Shown here piece after piece: positions 36,237 through 46,018 of a DNA stretch of 64,000 bases. This DNA comes from Candidatus Manganitrophaceae bacterium (lineage in GTDB: Bacteria > Nitrospirota > Nitrospiria > SBBL01 > Manganitrophaceae), in contig JACQEZ010000007.1 in the NCBI GenBank assembly GCA_016200325.1, forward strand, positions 62,001 through 126,000, read 5' to 3'. The position numbers and the translations under genes are program-made. The stretch's first letter is position 1, and every line of letters starts with the position of its first letter. Under the pieces are notes generated by a model. It was not told the DNA's origin. It did no database searches and worked only from the letters and a program-made list of their open reading frames with translations.

Positions 36237-36272
36237 CGTTTTGCTCCTGTTCTGATAAGGATCATTGGCGAC

Positions 36273-36443
36273 TTACATCCGAACTTCTTCGGAAACCCTC
36301 AGCTCACTCTGATCGAGGATATCATCGAGACAGGTAAAGCAGGTGAAGGGGAAATCATTCTCCAAGATGGCGCAGCTTTCCGATTCGAGAGAATTGGTTT
36401 CAAGGGCCGGTCCGCTACAGACTTTATGAGAGATGATAATCAT
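36273..36443 (-). CDS. 56-residue cysteine-containing small protein
   Basis: Read from the minus strand: ATG at 36443 preceded by AAGAGGA about 7 bases upstream, stop at 36273. The product is acidic with four cysteines, two of them in FTCFTC, and a helix DDILDQSELRVSEEV. It lies 36 bases upstream of the lysine-rich gene on the same strand. Not recognised; coding status rests on ribosome site, frame integrity and neighbour spacing. Confidence 0.4.
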   Translation of the reverse strand: MIIISHKVCSGPALETNSLESESCAILENDFPFTCFTCLDDILDQSELRVSEEVRM

Positions 36444-36820
36444 ATTCAGATCCTCTTAAATGGGTGGACGGTCTGGAACAATCAAGAGGATGCGGATATC
36501 TCGATTTTTGTTGTTTCGGTCTGTTTAGAGTCTACTCGCAATGGGGAAGAAGAGCAATCGTTAAATCGAGGAGTGAACACCGTTGCAGAGAGGGAAAATG
36601 CCTTGACTCTTTCTCATCCGTATCGTCGATTGTTTCTCATCATCCTGTTTACGTGGGATTGCCCTTATCTTTAGAGTGGATCAGGTGGTAGGGAATAACG
36701 CTTCCCGTCATCATCTAAGTTTTACATGTAATGTGATCGATTCCGATGAGCAATAAAGGCGGGGAGATGATGAAGGGGTCTTTTTCGTCGATGCAGATTT
36801 CCTTCTCCTGTACGCGACGC
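36444..36820. other. 377-base region without a supported gene
   Basis: Open frames on the plus strand here have no ribosome site and unlikely composition. AT-richer than flanks. Nothing recognised. Confidence 0.4.
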
Positions 36821-38161
36821 TCACGCAGCGCCTCGCAGAGAAGCGCCCGGTTCTGAACCGCTCTCTATTTTCTTAACCGATCGGATGGGAAGTCGGACCG
36901 TTAACGTTGTCCCTCTCCCCTCGCCGGGACTTTCCGCCAAGACCGATCCACCATGCAGCTCTACCAGGTGTTTTACGATCGCAAGGCCGAGCCCGAGTCC
37001 TCCGTAGGACCGGGTGTTCCCCCCGTCCGCTTGACGAAAACGATCAAAAACATACGGAAGAAAATCGGCAGGGATGCCGATTCCAGAATCTCTGACGCGA
37101 ATCTGAACAGAGGAGTCGACACGTTCTAAGAAGATCTCGACCTGCCCTCGACCTGGGGTAAATTTAATCGCATTGGAGAGAAGGTTCCAGATGACTTGTT
37201 GCAGCCGATCCGGGTCGACCATCACCGGCCCAATGGAGAGATCGATGTCCAATTTAATCTCAATTTCTTTCGCCTCGGCCGCCTGTTGAACCGTCTCGAT
37301 GGCCGCTTCGATAATCGGCACCAAATTGAGCGGACGGGCCTTCAGGCAGAGCTTCCCTGTAATAATGCGAGAGAGATCTAAAAGATCATCGATGAGATGT
37401 TCCTGGGCTTTTGCATTCCGCTCCATCGTCTCCAGCGCGGTTTCTTCTGTCTCCGGATCGACTTCTCCCGTTCGAAGGAGATTCGCCCAACCACAGATGG
37501 CGTTCAGCGGAGTGCGCAATTCGTGGGAGACCGTCGCTAAGAATTCATCTTTTAACCGATTCGCCTCCTGTGCTTCTAATCTTGCCTTTTGCTCACCGGA
37601 AAGGAGCTGCTCTCGCGCTTGCTCGGCCTGCTTTTGACGGGTAATGTCGAGAATGGCCATTCGGAGGAGAGGATATCCACCCATAGAAGTCCCGATGCTC
37701 TCTTCTATTTGCGCGTCAAAAGAGCTCCCTCCCAATGAATTTAATTTGAGTTCATAGCTTTCCCGAACGCCACCTTTTGAAATCCCGCTCAGACGCTCCC
37801 TGAACCGGGCGCGATCTGCCTGCGCGACATAAACGATAAAGGGTTTTCCGATGAGATGTCTTCGTTCAACTGCAAGCAGTTCTGCCCCTTTTAGGTTCAC
37901 CTCCAGGACGAGCCCATTCTCATCGAGAGTAAAGTAACCGATCGGCGCAAAATCATAAAGATCGGTATAGCGGTTCAGTAACTCTTCCAGTTGAGACTGA
38001 CTGGATCGTAGATCCTCGTTCTGCATTTCTAGTTCGATTTGATGAACCTGTAGTTCATGAAAGAGATGTTCTGTTTCTTGAGGAGAGAGGATATTTAGAA
38101 GGTCACTGGTTTTCTTTAGTTTTTCTATCGCCCTGCTTCGAAGACTCGGTTTGCTTTCCAT
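36821..38161 (-). CDS. soluble PAS-domain sensor histidine kinase
   Basis: A 446-residue cytoplasmic kinase with no membrane segment. The N-terminal helix has repeated Glu/Gln (ELQVHQIELEMQNEDLRSS), then a PAS domain about residues 65-180 (YDFAPIGYFTLDENGLVLEVN, LLRMAILDITRQKQ), HisKA with His213 in VSHELRTPLN, and HATPase with NLLSNAIKFTPG, DSGIGIPADF and GGLGLGLAIVKHLVE. The N-box, G1 and G2 are intact. No cognate regulator is adjacent. Confidence 0.9.
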   Translation of the reverse strand: MESKPSLRSRAIEKLKKTSDLLNILSPQETEHLFHELQVHQIELEMQNEDLRSSQSQLEELLNRYTDLYDFAPIGYFTLDENGLVLEVNLKGAELLAVERRHLIGKPFIVYVAQADRARFRERLSGISKGGVRESYELKLNSLGGSSFDAQIEESIGTSMGGYPLLRMAILDITRQKQAEQAREQLLSGEQKARLEAQEANRLKDEFLATVSHELRTPLNAICGWANLLRTGEVDPETEETALETMERNAKAQEHLIDDLLDLSRIITGKLCLKARPLNLVPIIEAAIETVQQAAEAKEIEIKLDIDLSIGPVMVDPDRLQQVIWNLLSNAIKFTPGRGQVEIFLERVDSSVQIRVRDSGIGIPADFLPYVFDRFRQADGGNTRSYGGLGLGLAIVKHLVELHGGSVLAESPGEGRGTTLTVRLPIRSVKKIESGSEPGASLRGAA

Positions 38162-38485
38162 GAGAGAACCTAGGATATGAAGGACATGGATCGGAAGTTC
38201 GCTTCGAACTTAGGTCATTGAGGAGAAGAGAGGGTCCTTCTTCAAGAACATCTCTGCATCTTACAAGAAACGCATCGCCAATTACAAGGGGGAATGACGT
38301 AATCGGATTGGTCGGTTTCGATCTAGGTTCTGCGCCGTGTTCTCTCCAGAATGCAGAGACCCTTTGTCTGATACCGATGGTGTCTGCGGCTGCAGGAAGA
38401 CGCCCACTACCGGGATCGGGTGGGCGTCTTCCTTTGCATGTCCGGAGGCATGAAGCACCATTCGGTCATCGCTTTATTCAAAGGC
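38162..38485. other. 324-base intergenic region
   Basis: Contains the long hairpin at 38394-38433. Otherwise no gene or promoter could be supported. Confidence 0.4.
38394..38433. terminator. 14-bp perfect inverted repeat, possible terminator
   Basis: AGGAAGACGCCCAC (38394-38407) and GTGGGCGTCTTCCT (38420-38433) are perfect complements with a 12-base loop. It lies about 50 bases beyond the end of the minus-strand dehydrogenase unit. The T-run on either strand is poor, so a rho-independent role is only likely, not certain. Confidence 0.5.
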
Positions 38486-39061
38486 TTACCGCTCAGCGCT
38501 ACCGTTTTGCGCAATGGCGCGGCCCAGCGCATAGATGGCGCTTCCAACCGCCAGCCACGTGCCGACCATGATCAAGAGATCGAGCGGCTGATGTTTCAAG
38601 TCTGCCCGGTGCTGTCCGAGTCGTGAGCGAAGGCCGTGGTGTTTGATCTCACTTTGTAGCCCGGCTTCTGTAATCGGGTTGTCGGGGCGGCCGGTCAGCA
38701 GGCCGGTCACGCGGCTCTCGAGCACATCGACCCGATCGGCACCCATTAGAAGAAGCCAGTGTGCCGCGCGTCCTTCACTGAATTTATAAGCATATCTGCG
38801 AATCATTCCGGAGATCCCTTTGGGCGGACACACCGTGCCGAAGACCGGCGTGAGAAACTTGTGCTCGGGAGATCTCTCCCGCGGCCAGCGCTCGGCCTGA
38901 CGCTCCGGAAAGGTCCAGTGGGCTCCGGTATTTGGATTGAACTTCTCTTTCGGAACCGCTGGCCGATCCTTCGGATCGAGATCGACGCCCCAGCCGGGAA
39001 TCCGGTTGCGAAGCTCATTGGAGTCATATGCTATTTTGGATTTCTGTGCCGTGTATGCCAT
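38486..39061 (-). CDS. hypothetical protein paired with zinc dehydrogenase
   Basis: A 191-residue protein with a proline- and charge-rich N-terminal two-thirds (MAYTAQKSKIAYDSNELRNR, PNTGAHWTFPERQAERWP) and one likely membrane helix near the C-terminus (LLIMVGTWLAVGSAIYALG). AAGGAG precedes its ATG and it starts 13 bases after the dehydrogenase stop, so the two form an operon. Function unknown. Confidence 0.7.
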   Translation of the reverse strand: MAYTAQKSKIAYDSNELRNRIPGWGVDLDPKDRPAVPKEKFNPNTGAHWTFPERQAERWPRERSPEHKFLTPVFGTVCPPKGISGMIRRYAYKFSEGRAAHWLLLMGADRVDVLESRVTGLLTGRPDNPITEAGLQSEIKHHGLRSRLGQHRADLKHQPLDLLIMVGTWLAVGSAIYALGRAIAQNGSAER

Positions 39062-39074
39062 TGCCGACTCCTTG

Positions 39075-40223
39075 TTATGCTGCTTGTGGTTGAACCAACG
39101 GTTTGATGCAGTTGTCGAGCTTGCTCGACATCATGTGATAGCCTTCGGCAATCTCCTCGAGCGGGATGCGATGCGTGACGATTTCGCTCGGTTTGAGCAC
39201 ACCGTTCTTGACATGTTCGAACAAGCGGGGCCAATGCCGCTTGACGCTACATTGGTTCGAACGAAGGGTCAGGCCTTTATTCATCACATCTCCAATTTTG
39301 ACGGCGCTAAACAGCGGGCCATAGGCGCCGATGATCGACACCGTCCCCGCTTTTCGGACCGAATCGATCGCCCAGTTGAGCGCCACCGGCGAGCCCCCCT
39401 GGAGTTTCAGCTTCGTGGTCATCACCTCTTGAAAAAAGCTTCCATCCGCCTCGGCTCCAACGGCGTCGATACAGACATCGGCGCCGAGGAAATCGGTGAT
39501 TTTCTTTACATGCATCACGAGGTCGTCATGCTCCGTAAAATTGATCGTCTCGGCTTGCGCGAAATCTCGCGCCTTTTCCAGGCGATAGTCGAGGTGGTCG
39601 ATCACAATCACGCGACCCGCCCCCATGAGCCAAGAAGATCGGGCGGCGAAGAGCCCGACCGGCCCGGCGCCGAAGACCACCACGACATCGCCTTCTTTGA
39701 TCTCCCCCAGTTCGGCGGCAAAATATCCGGTCGGACAGGCGTCCGTCAGTAAGACCGCATCCTCCTCATTCATCCATTCCGGTATCTTGCTCGGTCCGAC
39801 ATCGGCAAACGGTACGCGAACATACTCCGCCTGCCCGCCGTCATAGCCGCCGCAGGTATGCGAGTAGCCATAAATGCCGCCGATGGCGCTCGCGTTTGGA
39901 TTGGTGTTATGGCAATTGCTGTAGAGCTCCCTCACGCAGAAGAAGCACGAGCCGCAGCAGATATTGAAGGGGACCAAAACGCGATCGCCGCGCTGCAAGT
40001 TCTGAACGGACGAGCCGATCTCTTCGACGACCCCGGTGAACTCATGCCCGAACGTCATTCCCACGCGCGTGTCGGGCATAAGTCCATGGTACAGATGAAG
40101 ATCCGAGCCGCAGATCGCCGCGCACGTGACCCGGACGATTGCATCATTCGGATGCTCGATCGACGGAATATCTTTTTCCTCCATGCGAACCCGATAAGGG
40201 CCGCGATAAACCATTGCACGCAT
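39075..40223 (-). CDS. zinc-dependent alcohol/formaldehyde dehydrogenase
   Basis: A 382-residue medium-chain dehydrogenase. The catalytic zinc ligand motif AAICGSDLHLYHG, GHEFTGVVEEIG, the structural zinc cysteines in NICCGSCFFCVRELYSNC, and the NAD site VVVFGAGPVGLFAARSSWLMGA are all present. The length and the long insertion after the structural zinc resemble glutathione-independent formaldehyde dehydrogenases and related threonine-dehydrogenase-like enzymes; substrate not certain. AAGGAGGAG lies 5 bases before the ATG. Confidence 0.88.
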   Translation of the reverse strand: MRAMVYRGPYRVRMEEKDIPSIEHPNDAIVRVTCAAICGSDLHLYHGLMPDTRVGMTFGHEFTGVVEEIGSSVQNLQRGDRVLVPFNICCGSCFFCVRELYSNCHNTNPNASAIGGIYGYSHTCGGYDGGQAEYVRVPFADVGPSKIPEWMNEEDAVLLTDACPTGYFAAELGEIKEGDVVVVFGAGPVGLFAARSSWLMGAGRVIVIDHLDYRLEKARDFAQAETINFTEHDDLVMHVKKITDFLGADVCIDAVGAEADGSFFQEVMTTKLKLQGGSPVALNWAIDSVRKAGTVSIIGAYGPLFSAVKIGDVMNKGLTLRSNQCSVKRHWPRLFEHVKNGVLKPSEIVTHRIPLEEIAEGYHMMSSKLDNCIKPLVQPQAA

Positions 40224-40921
40224 TGATCTCCTCCTTAAAACGGGATTAACGCCCAGCTGTTTTCATTTAATTGACAAGACCGGAATGTCATTAAGCATTT
40301 CTGAGTCGGCCGGTGCCTTCGGATAACGAAATAAAGGGCCTTCAGAGAGCAACTTCATTGCAGCAATAGAATCCTCTGATGGATCGAGTTTATCAGCCTC
40401 TCTCGCGACCGATCAATCGCTCTAATGGGCAGAGGAAAGAATAGCCCGATGGAGTAGCTTGCTTGAAGGTAAGGACGCTTACGCGATGCGGTCCTATCCG
40501 GTCCGAGGTGTAATAGAGCCGATGGACGGATCGATATTTTAAAAGAAATCGGAATGAAGGATCTCGGTCCTGTAGGGGTCTCGCTTTGGGAAGATGAAGA
40601 GGGATCCTATTCTTCCTGTTGCCTTAATATACCACCGGAGTTTATACCGATTTTTGAATCCTCTGCTATACTTTTGAGTTATATTTTCCTTGCGTACTCG
40701 ATGCGAGGCCGTCTTTAAAAATTGATAAATCGAGACGTCTCATCGTAGTCCGGTGGAAAAAGAATAACGCCTGACTCGTATCAAAGTGATTTTACATAAA
40801 GGGGCGCAGTTGGCTTGGTCTGCCCGACGATCCGGGGCGCGGGGCGTTGGAGACGTGCCGTAATAGGAGCATTACAGACCCCACACAAAAATCGAGGTGC
40901 CCCATAAATTAGGAGATGGCA
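40224..40921. other. 698-base divergent intergenic region
   Basis: Separates the dehydrogenase unit (minus) from the molybdenum hydroxylase operon (plus). No gene supported. A TATACT hexamer at 40668-40673 could be a -10 box. Near the operon a GGTCTG (40817) and CAGACC (40875) could pair across a GC-rich stretch; no known riboswitch fold was recognised. Confidence 0.4.
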
Positions 40922-41377
40922 ATGTTGACACTGAACATTAACAATAAAGATTTTCAAGTGGATGCGCCGGAGGACATGCCGCTGCTCTGGGTCCTTCGGG
41001 ATGTGGTCGGTCTGACCGGCACGAAATTCGGCTGCGGGTCCGGCCTGTGCGGGGCGTGCACCGTCCATCTCAATGGGGTCGCGGCCCGTTCATGCCAAAC
41101 CGCGGTGTCGAAGGCGGTCGGCAAAAAAATTCTCACGATTGAAGGGATGAGCGACAACGCGGTCGGCCAGCGGGTGCAGCGGGCATGGCTCGACATCGAT
41201 GTCGTCCAGTGCGGCTACTGTCAACCCGGCCAGATCATGCAGGCCGCTTCCCTCCTGATGCAGACGAAGAACCCGTCGGATGAGCAGATCGACTCGGCCA
41301 TGTCGGGCAATATCTGTCGCTGCGGGACCTACCCGCGCATCCGGGCCGCAATCAAACAGGCGGCCAAGGGGGTTTAG
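40922..41377 (+). CDS. molybdenum hydroxylase [2Fe-2S] subunit (IorA-like)
   Basis: A 151-residue iron-sulfur subunit of the xanthine oxidase family. Two [2Fe-2S] clusters are encoded: a plant-ferredoxin type in [18 protein letters not shown] with the later Cys of ARSCQT, and a helical type in [11 protein letters not shown] and [11 protein letters not shown]. The ATG at 40922 is 6 bases after AGGAG; another ATG at 40916 abuts it. It passes electrons from the Mo site in the large subunit. The closest described type is isoquinoline 1-oxidoreductase, but aldehyde oxidation is equally possible. Confidence 0.9.
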   Translation: MLTLNINNKDFQVDAPEDMPLLWVLRDVVGLTGTKFGCGSGLCGACTVHLNGVAARSCQTAVSKAVGKKILTIEGMSDNAVGQRVQRAWLDIDVVQCGYCQPGQIMQAASLLMQTKNPSDEQIDSAMSGNICRCGTYPRIRAAIKQAAKGV

Positions 41378-41500
41378 AGTGCTTTAGCGCACCGGTAAGA
41401 ACAGATCGCAGACCAGGAATGACGATCTAAAATGGACGGGCGCTCGTTTTGCGCCGGCCCCCATATAAACACATATAACATATATAAATGGAGTGATGGT

Positions 41501-43798
41501 ATGACAATGCCACCGAAAAAACCGACAGAGACACCGCTGCCGAAGATAGCCACCCTGTTGGAGTCTCAGGTGTCAAAGGAGGTGTCCAGGCGCACCTTCC
41601 TTCAGATGTTTGGTCTCAGCGCCGCCGGTCTGGTGCTCGCCGTGCATTTCGGAGAGCTGCCGGCGTGGGCCGAGGAGAAAGGCCCTCCCCCCGGCCTCCC
41701 GCTGACGCCGAATGCGTATCTCAAGGTCGGGCGCGACGGCAAGATCACCTTTATCGGTCCGCGGGCCGACATGGGACAGGGAATCCATACTTCGACCGCT
41801 CAGTTGGTTGCTGAAGAGCTCGATGTCGATCCGGCGGACTTCAAGATAGAACATGCGCCGCCAAACGATCCCGTTTACGGCATTCCTTCCGGCGTCCAGT
41901 TGACCGGTGCATCTTCCTCCATCGCCGGCCTCTGGCTCCCGATGCGTCAGGTCGGCGCCATCACCCGGTCGATGTTTGTCGCCGCGGCCGCGAAGGAATG
42001 GAATGTCAATCCTACGGCCCTCCGTACCGAGAAGGGGGTCGTTTATCACGATGCAAGCAAGCGCAAGATTTCTTATGGTGAGCTCGTCGACGCGGTCGCG
42101 AAGATAGATCCGCCGAAAGCCGACGTGCCGCCCCGATACTTCTTCCTCTTCGATGGAAATACCCCACCGACGGAAGTCCGGTCCGGGGTCAAATTAAAAG
42201 ATCCAAAAGACTTTAAGGTCATCGGCAAGTCGATCCCTCGCATCGAGGCTCTGGAAAAGGTCCAGGGCGCGCCGATCTATGCGATCGATGTTCATCTCCC
42301 CAATATGCTGGTAGGGACGGTCAAAGCTTCCCCGGTTTTCGGGGGTAAGCTCAAGTCGGTCAACGACGCGAAGGCCTTGGGGATCAAGGGCGTACAGAAG
42401 GTGGTGAAGCTGGAGAACGCAGTGGCGGTGGTCGGCGATCATTTTTGGGCGGCTAAAAAAGGTCTCGAAGCCCTAGAGATCAGCTGGGATGAAGGAGCGC
42501 ATGCGAAGGTGAGCAATGCCGATGTCGTCCATGATTTGATTAAGGCGGCGGAGTCGGAAGGGCTGGTGATCCGCAATGAGGGGGATGCAGCCAAGGGATT
42601 CAAAGAGGCGACCAAACGGGTCGATGCTACCTACGAACTTCCTTTCCTCGCCCATGCCACCATGGAGCCGATGAATTGTACCGTTCACATCCGGCCCGAC
42701 AGCTGCGAGGTCTGGGTCGGCACCCAGACCCCTTCCATCACCCAGGCCGTGGTGGCCCAGGTGGCAGGACTGAAGCCGGAAAAGGTGACGATTCACAACC
42801 ATTGGCTTGGCGGCGGCTTCGGCCGACGGCTTGAGATGGACTTTATCGTCCAGACGGTCCTGATCGCCAAAAATTTCGATCGCCCGGTGAAAATTGTCTG
42901 GACACGTGAGGAGGATATCCAGCATGACCTCTACCGTCCCTATTATTATGACAAAGTCTCAGGCGGCGTTGACAAAAGTGGAAACATCGTTGCCTGGACC
43001 CACCGCTTGGTCGGTTCTAGCGTCGTCGGCCGCTATGCTCCGGTGTTGATCGGGCCTGACAAGATCGATCCGGACGCGATGGATGGGGTGCGGCAGTACC
43101 CCTATGATCTTCAGAACGTGAAGGTCGATTATGTCGCGAAAGAGCCGCCCGGTGTTCCAACCGGATTTTGGCGCGGCGTCAGTGTGGGGCATAATACCTT
43201 CGTCATGGAGAGTTTTATCGACGAACTGGCGCACGCAGCAGGAAAAGATCCGGTCGCCTTCCGGAAGCAGCATCTCTCGAAGGACAAGCGCGCTCAGGCG
43301 GTGCTCGAAAGGATCGCCAAAGAGGCGGGTTGGGGAAGATCCATGCCGGCAGGAAAAGGCCGCGGTATCGCGGTGAGCCGTGTGTGGGGGAGCTACCTCG
43401 GAATGGTTGCCGAAGTCTCCGTTTCCAAGGCGGGTGATGTCCGGGTCGAGCGCGTTCTCTGCGCGGTCGACTGTGGTACCGCGATCAATCCCGGCCACGT
43501 TAAGGGCCAGATCGAGAGCGGCATCATCTTCGGTCTCGCGCCGGTCCTCCTCGACGCCATCACCATCAAGAACGGCCGTGTCGAGCAATCCAACTTTAAC
43601 GACTATCGGCTGATCCGTATGTCGGATGCGCCGAAAATCGAGGTTTTCGTGATGGACAGCAAGGAGGCGCCGAGCGGCATCGGTGAGACTGGAACCGCAA
43701 TGGTGGTGCCGGCGGTTGTAAACGCAATCTTCGCCGCCACCGGCAAGCGGGTTCGCAAAATACCGGTCAAGGCCGAGGAGCTGAGAACGACGGTCTAA
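41501..43798 (+). CDS. molybdenum hydroxylase catalytic subunit (IorB-like), Tat-exported
   Basis: A 765-residue Mo-binding subunit. The N-terminus holds a twin-arginine signal, SRRTFLQMFGLSAAGLVLAV with cleavage likely near PAWAEE, so the enzyme is periplasmic. Moco-contact motifs are GPRADMGQGIHT, HNHWLGGGFGRRLEMDF and, near the end, GIGETGTAMV with the catalytic Glu. The length fits IorB-type proteins that carry the two Mo domains in one chain without FAD. The start at 41501 has GGAG 7 bases upstream. Substrate unknown: aldehydes and N-heterocycles are the known range. Confidence 0.9.
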   Translation: MTMPPKKPTETPLPKIATLLESQVSKEVSRRTFLQMFGLSAAGLVLAVHFGELPAWAEEKGPPPGLPLTPNAYLKVGRDGKITFIGPRADMGQGIHTSTAQLVAEELDVDPADFKIEHAPPNDPVYGIPSGVQLTGASSSIAGLWLPMRQVGAITRSMFVAAAAKEWNVNPTALRTEKGVVYHDASKRKISYGELVDAVAKIDPPKADVPPRYFFLFDGNTPPTEVRSGVKLKDPKDFKVIGKSIPRIEALEKVQGAPIYAIDVHLPNMLVGTVKASPVFGGKLKSVNDAKALGIKGVQKVVKLENAVAVVGDHFWAAKKGLEALEISWDEGAHAKVSNADVVHDLIKAAESEGLVIRNEGDAAKGFKEATKRVDATYELPFLAHATMEPMNCTVHIRPDSCEVWVGTQTPSITQAVVAQVAGLKPEKVTIHNHWLGGGFGRRLEMDFIVQTVLIAKNFDRPVKIVWTREEDIQHDLYRPYYYDKVSGGVDKSGNIVAWTHRLVGSSVVGRYAPVLIGPDKIDPDAMDGVRQYPYDLQNVKVDYVAKEPPGVPTGFWRGVSVGHNTFVMESFIDELAHAAGKDPVAFRKQHLSKDKRAQAVLERIAKEAGWGRSMPAGKGRGIAVSRVWGSYLGMVAEVSVSKAGDVRVERVLCAVDCGTAINPGHVKGQIESGIIFGLAPVLLDAITIKNGRVEQSNFNDYRLIRMSDAPKIEVFVMDSKEAPSGIGETGTAMVVPAVVNAIFAATGKRVRKIPVKAEELRTTV

Positions 43799-43859
43799 AG
43801 TTGTTAACGCGCCCCGCCCTTGTAAGGAGGGGTGCTTTAACTCCACAAACGGGGATGAA

Positions 43860-44468
43860 ATGGTTGCTGCCGTTATTTTGGCCGCCGGGCTCTCCCGCCG
43901 GCTGGGTCAACCGAAACAGCTTCTTCCATTCGAAGGAAGAAGCCTCATCCGACGCACCACGGAGCAGGTGATTGCGGCGGGGGAGAGTCAATGGGAAGAA
44001 GTGGTCGTCGTCCTGGGCCATGAGGCTGCAAAGGTTCAACAGGAGCTGAAGGGGTTGGCCATCCGAACGGTTTTCAACCCTCGGTTCGCGATGGGAATGA
44101 GTGCCTCCCTAATTGCGGGACTGCAAGCGGTCATCCCACAAGCCGAAGGGGCGATGATTTTCCTCGGTGATCAGCCGATCGTCTCGACCGAGATCATCCA
44201 ATCGATGCTGACTCGTTACAGAAAAAGTCACAAATCGATCATCGTCCCCGCCTATGGCGGAGTGAGGGGGAACCCGGTTCTTTTCTCCCGATCCGTTTTC
44301 TCGGAATTGATGGACCTGGAGGGAGATCGGGGAGGACGTGAGGTGGTGATGCGGGATCCCAAGAGGGTAGAAACTGTGGCGTTTCCTTCCGATTTCGCGC
44401 CACAGGATGTCGACACGTGGGAAGATTATGAAACCCTTACAAGCGCGTTTAATCGGGCGAGAGGATAA
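43860..44468 (+). CDS. mocA: molybdenum cofactor cytidylyltransferase MocA-like
   Basis: A 202-residue NTP transferase. AAVILAAGLSRRLGQPKQLLPFEG is the nucleotide signature (LAAGxSxRxGxxK) and MIFLGDQPIV holds the metal-binding Asp. MocA converts Moco to the cytosine dinucleotide form used by hydroxylases of the xanthine oxidase family, which is what the two genes upstream encode. It ends 3 bases before xdhC. Confidence 0.88.
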   Translation: MVAAVILAAGLSRRLGQPKQLLPFEGRSLIRRTTEQVIAAGESQWEEVVVVLGHEAAKVQQELKGLAIRTVFNPRFAMGMSASLIAGLQAVIPQAEGAMIFLGDQPIVSTEIIQSMLTRYRKSHKSIIVPAYGGVRGNPVLFSRSVFSELMDLEGDRGGREVVMRDPKRVETVAFPSDFAPQDVDTWEDYETLTSAFNRARG

Positions 44469-44471
44469 GAG

Positions 44472-45617
44472 ATGATCGAGTCGCTTGAGCTGTTCGAGAA
44501 AGCCAGGGCCGCCGGGGGGCGTGCGGTGATGGCAACGCTGATCAACACCAAAGGTCCCACCCCGCGTAAATCAGGGGCGAGAATGTTCGTCGGTGAAGAG
44601 GGGCGGATCCTCGGATCGGTGACGATCGGGGGTTGTGTCGATGCCCGCGTTATTGAAGAAGCCGAGGCGATCATCCTTAACCGCGCCTCGAAACGACTGA
44701 AGGTGGCGTTGGGGGATGAAGAGGCCGGGGAACTCGGTCTTACCTGTGGCGGAAATGTCGACGTTCTGATCGATTTTATCGATTTCTCCGATCTGGCCGA
44801 CCCGGTGGTCCGATTGCATGAACTCGCCCATCGAGAGATGCAGGCCGGGCGACGAACGGCGCTGGTGACATGGGTGAGCGCTGAGAGCGACGGCTCCGCT
44901 TCATCCCGAAAGCGAATGTTGATCGACGACGATGGAAGGGTGCATGGCAGTCTTGGCAATCGAATGGGTGTCCCGGGTAAACAGATCGTTGAAGACGCCC
45001 GCGGTATGATGCAGTCCGGAAGGTCTCGGATGCTCTCCTATGAGGTTGAAGGGAAGACGATTGAACTCTTCATCGAAGTTTTCGGTCCCCCGTTTCCGCT
45101 GATTATCTTTGGTGGCAGCCATGCGGCGATCCCATTGGTGTCAATGGCGAGGGTCCTGGGATTGCGGACCGTGGTGGTCGATGGCCGGCCCCGCTTTGCG
45201 AATCGGGAGCGCTTTCCGGAAGCCGACGAGGTGATTGTGGGAATCCCCTCTGAAGTCGCTGAAGGCCTTACGCTCGACGCCACGACTTCAATCGTGCTGC
45301 TGACCCATGACTACAAATACGAAGTGCCGGTGCTGAAGCGGGCGCTGTCGACCGAGTGCGGCTATATCGGCCTCCTCGGCAGCCGAAGGCGGGGAAAAGC
45401 GATCCTCGATCTGCTGCACGAGCTGGGGGTGGAAGAGCGCCAACTTCAGCGGGTCCGTGTGCCGGTCGGTCTGAATATCGGCGCGCAAACGGCTCCGGAA
45501 ATTGCTCTGAGCATCCTGGCGGAGATCCTCGCCGTCCGAAACGGCCGATTCGGCGGCTCTCTGAGCGAGGCCGATCGACTCCCCACAGGAACCGTGAAAT
45601 CAAGCGTCATCTGTTGA
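44472..45617 (+). CDS. xdhC: XdhC-type maturation factor
   Basis: A 381-residue XdhC/CoxI protein with both domains: the N-terminal XdhC_CoxI segment (RAVMATLINTKGPTPRKSGARMFV, GGCVDARVIEEAEAI, LGLTCGGNVDVLID with the conserved Cys) and the C-terminal Rossmann domain (LIIFGGSHAAIPLVSMARVLG, VVVDGRP, CGYIGLLGSRRR). XdhC binds Moco and assists sulfuration before insertion. It lies 16 bases before the SufU-like gene. Confidence 0.9.
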   Translation: MIESLELFEKARAAGGRAVMATLINTKGPTPRKSGARMFVGEEGRILGSVTIGGCVDARVIEEAEAIILNRASKRLKVALGDEEAGELGLTCGGNVDVLIDFIDFSDLADPVVRLHELAHREMQAGRRTALVTWVSAESDGSASSRKRMLIDDDGRVHGSLGNRMGVPGKQIVEDARGMMQSGRSRMLSYEVEGKTIELFIEVFGPPFPLIIFGGSHAAIPLVSMARVLGLRTVVVDGRPRFANRERFPEADEVIVGIPSEVAEGLTLDATTSIVLLTHDYKYEVPVLKRALSTECGYIGLLGSRRRGKAILDLLHELGVEERQLQRVRVPVGLNIGAQTAPEIALSILAEILAVRNGRFGGSLSEADRLPTGTVKSSVIC

Positions 45618-45633
45618 AGAGGAAGAAGCATTG

Positions 45634-46017
45634 ATGCTGTACGGAGGCCGCATCCAAGAGCATGCCCGTCAGCCGAGGAATGTCGGTTCCTTGGAGAATC
45701 CGGATATCCGGCATGAAGAGGTCAATCCTCTCTGCGGCGATCGGATTCGGATTGAAGCTAAACTCGATGATCATCACAGGATCGCCGAGATCCGGTTTCG
45801 CGGCGATGCCTGTATGATCTGCCAAGCCGCCGGTTCGATCCTCACCGAGATGGTCAACGGCTGGCCGATCGAAACCATTGAGGCGCTGAAGCCGGCCGAC
45901 CTCTTAAATGCGCTCGAAGCGCCCATTCGACCGGCCCGCGTCAAATGTGCGCTGCTCCCTTTGGAAATCCTGCAATCCGGTGTCGCCTCTTATCGGCACC
46001 TTCACCCGGTCTCCTAA
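45634..46017 (+). CDS. sufU: SufU/IscU-like sulfur or Fe-S scaffold
   Basis: A 127-residue SufU-type protein with the three conserved cysteines: NPLCGDRI, DACMICQAAGSIL and PARVKCALLPLE. The C-x-x-C in CMIC adds one extra cysteine relative to common SufU. GAGGAAG precedes the ATG. sufS follows after one base, the usual SufS-SufU partnership in which SufU accepts persulfide sulfur. Next to xdhC, the sulfur may go to Moco as well as to the [2Fe-2S] subunit. Confidence 0.85.
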   Translation: MLYGGRIQEHARQPRNVGSLENPDIRHEEVNPLCGDRIRIEAKLDDHHRIAEIRFRGDACMICQAAGSILTEMVNGWPIETIEALKPADLLNALEAPIRPARVKCALLPLEILQSGVASYRHLHPVS

Positions 46018-46018
46018 G

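Noticed and set aside
36426-36674. 82-residue plus-strand frame
   Set aside because: Starts antisense to the 56-residue gene, no ribosome site, improbable sequence.
40811-40885. Possible RNA fold upstream of the molybdenum hydroxylase operon
   Set aside because: Only a 6-bp distant pairing; does not match the Moco riboswitch or other known motifs.
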